This document shows positions 1 through 6,423 of a stretch of DNA of 16,376 bases, piece after piece (positions within the stretch are counted from its first letter, which is position 1; every line of letters begins with the position of its first letter). Source of the DNA: JBGPIK01 sp041484845 (GTDB lineage Bacteria > Desulfobacterota > Binatia > UBA9968); assembly GCA_041484845.1 (NCBI GenBank), contig JBGPIK010000118.1, positions 1-16,376 of the forward strand, given 5' to 3'. The position numbers and the translations under genes were made by a program. Below the pieces are notes generated by a model. It searched no databases, was not told where the DNA came from, and saw only the letters and a list, made by a program, of their open reading frames with translations.

Positions 1-223
1 ATTGTCACCCTTGGGCACATCACGCGCCGCCACGGAATTCGATTTCGTGACGGCGCTGATGCCGGATTATCCCGCCCCGACGTTTGACGGCATTCGCTTG
101 ATTCTCGAAAATTTCGGCAAAGAGTATCCGGACGCGCCGCGTCGCGATCCGAAAGAGTTTATCGACGGCTCGTTTATCGAGCGACTCAAGCAAGAACGGT
201 TTGCGGAACATTTGAAGTTCTAA
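1..223 (+). CDS. Substrate-binding protein, NMT1/SsuA-like, C-terminal fragment
   Basis: Only the last 73 or so codons are present; the reading frame is already open at base 2 and ends at TAA 221-223, so the start lies upstream of the window. The tail contains a Phe-Asp-Gly-Ile-Arg helix, a region rich in Pro and Asp, and a closing Asp-Gly-Ser-Phe-Ile-Glu-Arg-Leu-Lys pattern. This resembles the C-terminal helices of NMT1/THI5/SsuA-type periplasmic binding proteins, which often end with an Asp-x-Ser-Phe-(hydrophobic)-x-x-Leu segment. Such proteins bind a small organic ligand outside the cytoplasmic membrane. The intact gene at 6424 belongs to the same broad family, which makes the call more plausible here. 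The signal peptide and the ligand-binding core are outside the window, so the assignment rests on a short tail and is moderate. No transporter gene follows it. Confidence 0.5.
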   Translation, partial: LSPLGTSRAATEFDFVTALMPDYPAPTFDGIRLILENFGKEYPDAPRRDPKEFIDGSFIERLKQERFAEHLKF

Positions 224-462
224 GGCGCGCTGCAGAGCATCTCCCGCCACGACAGCCTGGACAATCTGCGAGGGTCAGACTTTTATATCTTGACTTTCTT
301 GTCAGAGTTTAAAGAGGGAATAAGGGAACGCAAAACTTTTCTGCTCTCAGCGGTTCTTTTCTGCGTCCACCAGATGGCTGAAGAGCTAATTCCAATCGCT
401 GTATTGCAATATGGACTGACCGCGCGGGTCGAGTTTTAATATCTCAACGATTCTCCTACAAG

Positions 463-951
463 CTACGCTGCCTTCTTCTTTTTAAGATTGAATTCGACCT
501 GATACCCTGCCAACTCTGCAAGCCGGAAGAGTTGAATTAGCTGTTTAGACACTTTGTTTTCTTCCAGCAAACGCACGACCTGGGATGGAGACGTATTTAA
601 GGCGTCGGCGATGACACGGACAGATAATTTGGACTTGCCAAGCTTATCTTTCAACGCCTCCTTAAGTTGATTGATCGGGGACCAGTCATAAGACGGATCA
701 CAATGATAAAGAACAAAATCCGCCGGGAAATCTTCCTTGGATCCATCCTCCAACACAAATGACGCCGCCTGGCTGCCAAGCTCTCGATCAATCGCGATGG
801 AAGCAAAACGATTTTTACTGTGAATATTTCTATTTCCAAATACAGCAAAGGGCAGATTATATTTCTTTGTTTTTCGTCCTTCCCTGAGCGTGATCTCTAG
901 AACATGCTTTCTGTAGTTCGGATGGATCTCTTTAAACGCGGGATTTCTCAT
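463..951 (-). CDS. Small protein with C-terminal helix-turn-helix, antitoxin-like
   Basis: A protein of 162 residues. The N-terminal half (about 1-90) is beta-rich and begins with a pattern like DUF2442 proteins (Lys-Glu-Ile, then an alternating hydrophobic stretch, then a Gly-Arg turn); this resemblance is weak. The C-terminal part (about 105-155) reads as a lambda-repressor-like helix-turn-helix: a helix around VRVIADALNTSPSQVVRLLE, then a helix ending in AELAGYQVEF, then a basic tail of four lysines. The start is fixed by ATGA overlap with the in-frame stop of the upstream DUF4160-like remnant, so the two were once translationally coupled. DUF4160 genes are often found beside DUF2442 or HTH genes in toxin-antitoxin-like pairs, which supports a DNA-binding, autoregulating role. 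No biochemical function is assigned. This gene has no internal stop, unlike its partner. Confidence 0.7.
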   Translation of the reverse strand: MRNPAFKEIHPNYRKHVLEITLREGRKTKKYNLPFAVFGNRNIHSKNRFASIAIDRELGSQAASFVLEDGSKEDFPADFVLYHCDPSYDWSPINQLKEALKDKLGKSKLSVRVIADALNTSPSQVVRLLEENKVSKQLIQLFRLAELAGYQVEFNLKKKKAA

Positions 952-1143
952 ATAATGCCTTCCTGCCGCAGGGCCTAAAGCGCTTTTCTAGCTTTGGCCG
1001 TCAATTTGCCGTCCATGACGCTCCAGTTCTCGACATCAAACTTGAGAAGCCGCTTATGATCCTCGAAAAAGATGAACATGCTTCGGATCGTGATCCGTCG
1101 AATAGAGAACAACGATGACACCGTACCGCTTCCACCGACCCAC
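948..1143 (-). pseudogene. DUF4160-like small protein, frameshifted and with an internal stop
   Basis: Two reading frames must be joined to recover this gene. From a possible GTG start at 1143, one frame reads into Leu-Tyr-Ser-Thr-Asp-His-Asp-Pro-Lys-His-Val-His-Leu-Phe, the typical DUF4160 core (acidic-His-x-Pro-x-His-Val-His). It then hits a stop. The adjacent frame continues with Glu-Asp-His-Lys-Arg-Leu-Leu-Lys-Phe-Asp-Val-Glu and Met-x-Gly-Lys-Leu-Thr-x-Lys-Ala, which is the expected second half of such a protein. Removing one T from the five-T run on the coding strand (plus-strand A run at 1066-1070) fuses them. An amber codon at 977-975 then interrupts the frame nine codons before a TGA at 950-948, which overlaps the ATG of the HTH gene. 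The gene therefore carries two lesions. DUF4160 proteins have no established activity. The true start is uncertain. Confidence 0.65.
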
Positions 1144-1571
1144 GTATAACTGTATCCTATTCTGAACACACCTGTCAATCGCCCCGGCATGGTGGCGCGA
1201 GGGTCAAATCGATTACTTCTCAAGTTTAGATCCGTAAGTAACGACGCATGCGAAATAGCTGTCACTGTCAAACTGTCGTGGCGATCTTCACAAAGCCCGC
1301 GAGCACGTCGAGGACTCTCCTGCTCCACGCGGAAAAGTCAGTCAGCTGGCGGATGTCACAATTTGTATTCGGAAATCTAGATAATTAAAGAAGTGTCCGA
1401 CTCTGGAGAGTGACAATCGCTGATACCACCGCCGCTCCAAGGTCGTTCGATAGACATTGGCACCAGTCATGGCATCGAGCGCTTCGCAAAAACCGACGCC
1501 TTGTGAGTCCCATCACGAGCCGCAAAAACGCTTTGCGCTATTCGCTTAGCCCTAAGCGATCTCTGCCGCGC
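1144..1571. other. Gap between the HTH/DUF4160 pair and the molybdoenzyme gene
   Basis: No gene is convincing in these 428 bases. The right end (1521-1559) holds two adjacent hairpins just past the molybdoenzyme stop. A perfect 8-base palindrome CGCATGCG lies at 1245-1252. CTGTC occurs three times at 1259-1277, upstream of the DUF4160-like remnant, and could be part of its control region. On the minus strand this triplet gives a TTGACA at 1271-1266, but no good -10 box follows it. Two short protein-like open stretches on the minus strand (about 1342-1512 and 1274-1388) lack starts and recognisable motifs. Confidence 0.5.
1521..1559 (-). terminator. Paired hairpins just after the molybdoenzyme stop codon
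   Basis: The stem 1542-1549 pairs perfectly with 1552-1559 (TCGCTTAG / CTAAGCGA), giving a 7-base stem with a 4-base loop. A second stem, 1521-1526 with 1532-1537 (CGCAAA / TTTGCG), lies beside it. The first begins 13 bases past the stop of the molybdoenzyme gene, the end of its operon. There is no clean T tract after the first stem on the minus strand, only a five-T run inside the second, so intrinsic termination is plausible but not assured. Confidence 0.35.
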
Positions 1572-4097
1572 TTACTTGTAGAGCTTCACCTCGACGCAGT
1601 GATCCAGGGCCGTGGAGATCTTGTCGATATGCTCCAGGTCGGTCGGGAGCAAGGAATTGAAATTTACTCCTTTGCCCTTGGCGATCGGCATGCCCGGCGC
1701 CCAGTGGCCGAAGTGTCCGGCAATCCCAAGCACCTGCGGATGAACGCATTGACTCAGCTTTAGCTTGACCTTGACCTTGCACACCGGGGATTCCAGCCAT
1801 ACTTCCTCACCGTCGGCGAACCCTCTTGCTTTCGCCACATTCTCGTTGATCAGAACCCCGTAGGCGTAACGGTTGTGCTCGCAGAGCTCGTCGATCCACG
1901 GGTTTTCGTTGCCGAAGCTGCCGTACGTATAGGGAAGTTTGTAATGGACGGCAAAGAACTCGTACTCGCCTTTACGGACGGCGTCATAGGATGGGCAAGG
2001 CATCCATTCGGAAAATGGCGTGTAATCCGAGAAATCCCAGTCCAACCGCATCTCGCCGATGACGTCCCTAAGCTCCGCTCCGCGCTGCAGGAAGTGCTCG
2101 AGGTAGATCGGCAGTCGCGCTTTAAGGAATGGGCCGATGTAGCTCTCTTCCACATCCTTCGGGTAACGGATAACGCCGTTTTTTTGAAACCATTTCAGGT
2201 CATGCTCCTCGCCGAACCAGGACCGGCTCATTCTGTCAATGGCATCGGTTGAAGAATAATGGTGACCGGCCTCCAGTGCATAGGGCTCTTTCAATCGGAA
2301 AGTGTGGTTGAGAAGCCGGTAGAAGTCATCGAGGATACCCACCCGCTCTGCGATCTCCATGATAATTTCCTGCGGATACCTTAGCCCGGGAGCCGGATCG
2401 ACTACCGGCTGTCTGACCTGCCAGAACCAATCATCCTGGCCGCACGGACCTAGTTGGCGCGTGGCGGTGCCGGCATTGAAGTCGAATCGTTCGAGATAAC
2501 TGGGAAACGGCAGAACGACATCGTCGAAGAGATTGGTCTCATTGATCTCGACGGCAAAGCCGGCGATGAAAGGTATCGTACGGTAAAAACGCTCGACGAC
2601 GTTGAGGTCACCGAAAGAGCCGAGCACAGAATTGGTCGGCGTGTGCAGCATCACCTCAATGCCGTAAGTCAGACCGTAGCGCTGGCGATCTTCGGCGGCG
2701 AGCGGGAGAAGCGTGTGATAATGCGAAGCCAGCGGAAATAGTTCTCCGAGATCGTTTCGTACCGGCTTGGTCGGGGTCCGACCGGGAAACGCTTTCGGGT
2801 GCGGCAGCGGTAGAATGTTTCCACCTTTCTCCAGCAGCCCGTCCGTCCCTCCTTCAGGCCACCAGTGAAACGGCTTCTTGCCCGCCGCGCCGGTGCTGAG
2901 AATTCCTCCGGGCACGCTGACGGCACCTAGCACGATGTTGATCAGCTTGAGCGGCCAGCATTGGTGAAAGCCGTGCTTGTGGCCCTGCGATCCTTTGGCC
3001 CAATCGACGCAGACGGGCCGATACGGAAGCTCCACCCCGTCGATAATCTTGGTCGCGCCCACGCAAGCGGCCTCGCCGAACTCCTTGGCGATCTGTCTTA
3101 AGGTTGCCGCAGGGATAGTCGTGATTTCCTCGGTTTTTTCCGGCGGATATTTCGCCACGTGCTCTTTGAGAAGCGCAAAGGAAGGCCGCCCGCCTTCGCC
3201 GCCGCCGAGAATGGCTGGATCGGTTAATGTCGGATCGTCGTATGTCTTTGTGCGCTGATCCGCCGCGTCGTAAACCATGGGTTTGCCACTGCTCGGATCG
3301 CGCGCGTAGAGCCCTTTCGGCCCCACAAGGTAAGGCGCATTGGTCTTGTGCTTTAAAAATTCTGCGTCGTAGATTCCTAACTCGTTCACAAGTACATGGA
3401 GCAGGCTGAGAGCGAACGCGGTGTCCGTGCCGGGCCGAATCGGAACCCACTGGTCCGCTTTGCTCCCGGCAAAGCTACCGATGGGATCGATCACCACGAG
3501 TTTCATGCCGCGCGCGCGGGCATCCGCCATGTCTCGGAGGATGTGGTTGAAGGATGCGCGCGACGCGATGCCGAATTGTGTCCCTACCAGAATACAGTAG
3601 TTACAATAGTGAAGGTCAGGCTGCTGGTGAAACCCACCGGCGGCAAAAAATTCCACCGGATGAATCACCTTGCCGCAAGTAGGCGAGCTATTGTTCGAAA
3701 AATGCGGCGTGCCGAATGCGCTGGCAAAAGTATGCAACCAGAGATGGCTGTCCCCTGTGATCTCCCAGCCTTGGATGTAAAGCTGCTTTGGATTATCGCG
3801 AATCGCCCGAAGCTTGGATGCAATCGTATCGAGCGCTTCGTCCCACGAGATCTCTTGCCAGCCCGGATCGACGTGGAGCCCTTTTTGCGGATTGGTGCGT
3901 TTGAGCGGGGTTTTAAGTCTGTGCGGGTTATAGAGATTCATGATCCCCGCTTGACCCTTGGCGCAGATGTTTCCCCGATTCTGCGGATTATTCGGATCGC
4001 CCTGGATGCTTACGGCCACCCCGTTTTCCACCTTGACCTGAATGCCGCAGCCGACGTAACACATGCCGCACGTGGTCTGAACCAGTTCTGTGGCCAT
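1572..4097 (-). CDS. Molybdopterin oxidoreductase catalytic subunit, possibly PadB-like
   Basis: A DMSO-reductase-family (type II) catalytic subunit of about 841 residues. The N-terminal [4Fe-4S] motif is Cys10-x2-Cys13-x3-Cys17-x27-Cys45. It is followed by Ile-Cys-Ala-Lys-Gly and the Trp-x-Glu-Ile-Ser-Trp-Asp-Glu-Ala-Leu signature of the family. Cys141, in Ser-Pro-Thr-Cys-Gly-Lys, is the probable metal ligand. The C-terminal domain (about 730-841) has the cofactor-binding pattern ending Gly-His-Phe-Gly-His-Trp-Ala-Pro-Gly. There is no twin-arginine signal, so the protein should be cytoplasmic, held at the membrane by the NrfD partner. A ferredoxin subunit, membrane anchor and MoaD-like gene precede it in one operon. 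Length, three-subunit plan and cytoplasmic location recall phenylacetyl-CoA:acceptor oxidoreductase (PadB) of Thauera. Thiosulfate/polysulfide reductases are usually Tat-exported, and acetylene hydratase (which also uses Cys141) has no electron-transfer partners. The substrate is therefore a hypothesis. An ATG at 4103 overlaps the upstream stop, but the ribosome-binding site favours 4097. Confidence 0.88.
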   Translation of the reverse strand: MATELVQTTCGMCYVGCGIQVKVENGVAVSIQGDPNNPQNRGNICAKGQAGIMNLYNPHRLKTPLKRTNPQKGLHVDPGWQEISWDEALDTIASKLRAIRDNPKQLYIQGWEITGDSHLWLHTFASAFGTPHFSNNSSPTCGKVIHPVEFFAAGGFHQQPDLHYCNYCILVGTQFGIASRASFNHILRDMADARARGMKLVVIDPIGSFAGSKADQWVPIRPGTDTAFALSLLHVLVNELGIYDAEFLKHKTNAPYLVGPKGLYARDPSSGKPMVYDAADQRTKTYDDPTLTDPAILGGGEGGRPSFALLKEHVAKYPPEKTEEITTIPAATLRQIAKEFGEAACVGATKIIDGVELPYRPVCVDWAKGSQGHKHGFHQCWPLKLINIVLGAVSVPGGILSTGAAGKKPFHWWPEGGTDGLLEKGGNILPLPHPKAFPGRTPTKPVRNDLGELFPLASHYHTLLPLAAEDRQRYGLTYGIEVMLHTPTNSVLGSFGDLNVVERFYRTIPFIAGFAVEINETNLFDDVVLPFPSYLERFDFNAGTATRQLGPCGQDDWFWQVRQPVVDPAPGLRYPQEIIMEIAERVGILDDFYRLLNHTFRLKEPYALEAGHHYSSTDAIDRMSRSWFGEEHDLKWFQKNGVIRYPKDVEESYIGPFLKARLPIYLEHFLQRGAELRDVIGEMRLDWDFSDYTPFSEWMPCPSYDAVRKGEYEFFAVHYKLPYTYGSFGNENPWIDELCEHNRYAYGVLINENVAKARGFADGEEVWLESPVCKVKVKLKLSQCVHPQVLGIAGHFGHWAPGMPIAKGKGVNFNSLLPTDLEHIDKISTALDHCVEVKLYK

Positions 4098-4099
4098 GG

Positions 4100-4432
4100 T
4101 CATCCTCCTTCAAACATAGGCAGCATGATGATCTCCACCTGATCACCCTGCTCTCCTAACCCAACCGACAATCCGCCGATGTCTTGAATATTCTCCCCGT
4201 TGACGAAGATAACGATCGAATGATGCAGCTCTCCGGACCCTGTAAAGAGCCACTTGGCGAACGGATCGCCAAATCTCTCCGCGAGCGACTTCAATAATTC
4301 GCCGACGCGGGTTCCTCTAGGCAGCGTCAATTTGAGATCGGATGACTCTATCACAGCTCTCAGATCGCCCATGAATCGGATGCGAACGCCGATGTCCCCC
4401 ACCATAAGTTTTTCGTTGGCTAGGTTTGTCAT
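4100..4432 (-). CDS. MoaD/ThiS-family sulfur carrier
   Basis: A 110-residue protein with the ubiquitin-like beta-grasp pattern. An N-terminal strand (Ile-Arg-Phe-Met-Gly-Asp-Leu-Arg) is followed by a central helix (Arg-Val-Gly-Glu-Leu-Leu-Lys-Ser-Leu). Then come Ile-Val-Ile-Phe-Val-Asn-Gly-Glu-Asn and Gly-Asp-Gln-Val-Glu-Ile-Ile. It ends in Gly-Gly, the tail that MoaD and ThiS need for adenylation and thiocarboxylate formation, so it looks functional. MoaD supplies sulfur for the dithiolene of molybdopterin; similar small proteins sit next to tungsten aldehyde oxidoreductase genes. Its place between the membrane subunit (6-base gap) and the catalytic subunit (ATGA overlap) suggests it serves that enzyme's cofactor. 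It is longer than typical 80-residue MoaD, through about 12 extra N-terminal residues; an internal ATG at codon 10 could be the real start. No strong ribosome-binding site is visible, so coupling to the preceding gene is likely. Confidence 0.85.
   Translation of the reverse strand: MTNLANEKLMVGDIGVRIRFMGDLRAVIESSDLKLTLPRGTRVGELLKSLAERFGDPFAKWLFTGSGELHHSIVIFVNGENIQDIGGLSVGLGEQGDQVEIIMLPMFEGG
4104..4110 (-). promoter_or_regulatory. Ribosome-binding site that sets the catalytic-subunit start
   Basis: AAGGAGG on the minus strand sits 6 bases before the ATG at 4097 and directly abuts the ATG at 4103. Spacing therefore favours the second ATG. The site lies inside the last codons (Glu-Gly-Gly) of the MoaD-like gene, which couples the two genes. 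Confidence 0.75.
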
Positions 4433-4438
4433 GCCGGC

Positions 4439-5293
4439 TCAAGTTAACGGGAACGGGACGTAAACACCGGCCCTCAATACGCAGTAACGAAAGAGCAGGC
4501 CGCCGATCAAGATAAAGAGACCGGCAAGCGCCAGAACGGAAGGCATCCAGAGAATGATCAGCAACGGACCGACCATGCCCAGCAAAACCACGCCCAGCTT
4601 GAAAGTCCAGCCCAAGGACCCCGCATTCAACCGCCGCACAGCCTCCTTCGCCGCGAGACCCGAGCCGATTGAATTGCTGAGGTACATAGCGCCCATAACC
4701 AGATTGACCACGATAAGAATCACTCCCAAAAAACTTATGCCCGGCAGCTTCGCGCCATCTAATCCCAACGGCGCGATTAAAAATAAAAACCCGCTTGCCA
4801 CCATGAGGGAGTGGCAGGCAAAAATAACCGGCAAAAAGGGACTGTTCCAAAACGGGATGGAAGGCGAAGCGGCGAGTATAAAGCCGGGATAAAGCATAAC
4901 CAGCAGGGCAGAGACCGCGGCGATAACGCCAATGGTTCTCCTGACCGAATCGCTATCCGGCGCCAACCAAGAAAATGCGTCGAAACCAGGCGCGCTGTAT
5001 AGCATCGCAAAAAAAACAAAAAGCGTGACGCAGAAAACACCGCGGCTGATCCACGATGAAAATGGCTTGCAGAGCGCTCGCCAAGCTCTTAACGGATGCC
5101 CCAATTCAATCATCAGCACGACCGCTCCAAGAGCGACGAATAGCACTGAGATCACGGCAACCGACGGAGGCAGGTTAAAGCTTAGAAAGAGCAGGAAAAG
5201 TCCTCCTCCCATTCCGCCAAAAAACAAATCCAACGCCAGCAGCCAGCCCCATTCTTCCTGCGCGGTCAATTCTGTGTTGAACTCATGCGCCAT
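4439..5293 (-). CDS. NrfD/PsrC-type membrane subunit
   Basis: A 284-residue integral membrane protein with about eight hydrophobic segments. The first begins near residue 17 (Trp-Leu-Leu-Ala-Leu-Asp-Leu-Phe-Phe-Gly-Gly-Met-Gly-Gly-Gly), a usual opening of NrfD/PsrC/DmsC-like anchors. A Glu-Leu-Gly-His-Pro-Leu-Arg-Ala-Trp motif after the second segment is also a family hallmark. These subunits pass electrons between a ferredoxin partner and the membrane quinone pool. AAGGAG lies 7 bases before the ATG. The gene follows the ferredoxin gene by 16 bases and precedes the MoaD-like gene by 6, so it belongs to the same transcript. In PadBCD terms it would correspond to the membrane subunit; NrfD proteins also serve many other molybdoenzymes, so the family does not settle the substrate. 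Confidence 0.88.
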   Translation of the reverse strand: MAHEFNTELTAQEEWGWLLALDLFFGGMGGGLFLLFLSFNLPPSVAVISVLFVALGAVVLMIELGHPLRAWRALCKPFSSWISRGVFCVTLFVFFAMLYSAPGFDAFSWLAPDSDSVRRTIGVIAAVSALLVMLYPGFILAASPSIPFWNSPFLPVIFACHSLMVASGFLFLIAPLGLDGAKLPGISFLGVILIVVNLVMGAMYLSNSIGSGLAAKEAVRRLNAGSLGWTFKLGVVLLGMVGPLLIILWMPSVLALAGLFILIGGLLFRYCVLRAGVYVPFPLT

Positions 5294-5309
5294 ATCGGTC
5301 TCCTTAGAC

Positions 5310-5957
5310 TCAGGTGAGATAATAAACGGAAGGATCGGTTCCCAGCTCCGCGCGCGGCTGAAAGTGATGTCTTGCTCTTACGAGCTTGGTGACTTCACTT
5401 TCCGGATCGTTCAAATCGCCGAAAATAAGCGCGCGAGTGGGACAGGTCTGAACGCAAGAAGGCTGATCGCCGTTTTCGAGACGGTGCTCGCAGAAAGTGC
5501 ACTTCTGAACTGTTCGGGGCTGCCATTTCTGATATCGTTTGGCTTCGTAAGGAGTAAGTTCCTCTCCGTAATACCCCTTCGTATTCTCAGGGATAAAGCG
5601 CACCTGATAGGGGCAGGCGACAATACAGGCACGGCAGCCGATGCATTTATCTTGGTTGATAAGTACGAGATTATCGCGCGAGCGCTTATAGCTGGCTCCG
5701 GTCGGGCACACCGGAACGCATGGCGGTTCGGCGCAATGATTACATCTGATGGGCAAGAAAATTTTGCGGGCTTGAGGGTAAGTTCCTTCTTCTTTTTCCA
5801 GCACCCTCATCCAGAAAACTTCCCGCGGGGTGCCGTTTTCGGCTTTACATGCCAGTGTGCAGCTCTGGCAGCCGACGCATCGTTTTAGATCGATGGCCAT
5901 CCCCCATCGGGGAACCTTACCGTTGTTACTCGCAACAGCTTTTCCATTGACTGCCAT
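5310..5957 (-). CDS. Four-cluster ferredoxin subunit of the molybdoenzyme
   Basis: A 215-residue electron-transfer subunit with sixteen cysteines in four [4Fe-4S] motifs. These are Cys27/30/33/37, Cys72/75/80/84, Cys105/108/111/115 and Cys153/156/168/172. This is the DmsB/PhsB/NrfC pattern that wires a molybdopterin subunit to an NrfD anchor. The first 25 residues contain no twin-arginine or hydrophobic signal, so the protein is expected on the cytoplasmic face. It is the first gene of the operon, which would begin in the 466-base divergent region upstream. AGGAGG precedes the ATG at 5957 by 5 bases; an in-frame GTG at 5963 overlaps that site and is unlikely to be used. The family is certain; the specific partner is inferred from the operon. 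Confidence 0.92.
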   Translation of the reverse strand: MAVNGKAVASNNGKVPRWGMAIDLKRCVGCQSCTLACKAENGTPREVFWMRVLEKEEGTYPQARKIFLPIRCNHCAEPPCVPVCPTGASYKRSRDNLVLINQDKCIGCRACIVACPYQVRFIPENTKGYYGEELTPYEAKRYQKWQPRTVQKCTFCEHRLENGDQPSCVQTCPTRALIFGDLNDPESEVTKLVRARHHFQPRAELGTDPSVYYLT

Positions 5958-5962
5958 CGGCA

Positions 5963-5968
5963 CCTCCT
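5963..5968 (-). promoter_or_regulatory. Ribosome-binding site of the ferredoxin gene
   Basis: AGGAGG on the minus strand, 5 bases before the ATG at 5957. The in-frame GTG at 5963 shares its last G, so the site decides for ATG. Confidence 0.75.
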
Positions 5969-6053
5969 GCCACTTGCTCCTAGCAAGCTAATTTTTCTGG
6001 TTGATCCGCCTGCTATTCAAATATACTTTTGTCTCTAAGGGCTCCGATTAGTT

Positions 6054-6076
6054 CGCATGAGCACGAAAGCGCATGA
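6054..6076. promoter_or_regulatory. Direct repeat CGCATGA, possible regulator site
   Basis: CGCATGA occurs at 6054-6060 and again at 6070-6076, 16 bases start to start, about 100 bases before the ferredoxin gene. A tandem half-site arrangement near a divergent promoter is suggestive, but a 7-base repeat could arise by chance. Confidence 0.25.
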
Positions 6077-6113
6077 TCGTTAAAATTCGAAAAGCAATAA
6101 ATTAGTTGGGCAG

Positions 6114-6139
6114 CAACAAATGCCGACTTTATATTGTTG
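6114..6139. promoter_or_regulatory. Inverted repeat CAACAA-N14-TTGTTG, possible operator
   Basis: CAACAA at 6114-6119 is mirrored by TTGTTG at 6134-6139. It lies in the AT-rich part of the divergent region. The arms are short, so this is only a candidate regulator-binding site. Confidence 0.22.
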
Positions 6140-6423
6140 AGCAAATGGTGTGCCGTCTTGTATTTACTGTTATCGTGCTAAGTGAGAAGCGCTCGACTCC
6201 AGGAAGTAGGAAAAAAGGACATTCTTTTCCGAATTCTGCAGATCCGCTGCTGCTCCGGTCCCTGCGCTAAAACGCAAGCGTGATGTGCCGGCTGCCCGCC
6301 TAAGGGCAATTCGATTGAAACTGCCTCTAACGGTTTTGTGGGTGTCTTTGGGACAGCCCTCGCAGCCTTGCATTCGGTGAGAACTCGCGCTAAAGCCTGG
6401 GCAATTCATCTGGAGGTCGCATC

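Larger units (their letters stand above)
5958..6423. promoter_or_regulatory. Divergent control region, molybdoenzyme operon versus binding protein/UbiD genes
   Basis: This is 466 bases between two divergent gene sets, with an AT-rich left half (about 5990-6180) and a GC-richer right half. It must hold both promoters, but no confident -35/-10 pair is seen. Possible regulator sites are a 7-base direct repeat (6054-6060 and 6070-6076) and a 6-base inverted repeat with a 14-base gap (6114-6119 and 6134-6139). No convincing gene lies inside. Confidence 0.55.

Noticed and set aside
418..437. GACC/GGTC hairpin followed by TTTT, as a terminator for the first binding-protein gene
   Set aside because: The stem is only 4 bases with a short T run, and it lies 195 bases after the stop.
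1274..1512. Two protein-like open stretches on the minus strand (about 36 and 47 codons) between the DUF4160 remnant and the molybdoenzyme
   Set aside because: Neither has a usable start with a ribosome-binding site, and no known domain is visible. They could be scraps of an older gene, but nothing supports a call.
1572..4097. Acetylene hydratase as identity of the molybdoenzyme, because its metal Cys is also residue 141
   Set aside because: Acetylene hydratase does no net electron transfer and has no ferredoxin or NrfD partners, whereas this gene sits in an operon with both.
3396..4142. A 248-codon open frame on the plus strand opposite the molybdoenzyme gene
   Set aside because: It is antisense to a gene with strong family motifs, has no recognisable domain, and its codon pattern follows the opposite strand.
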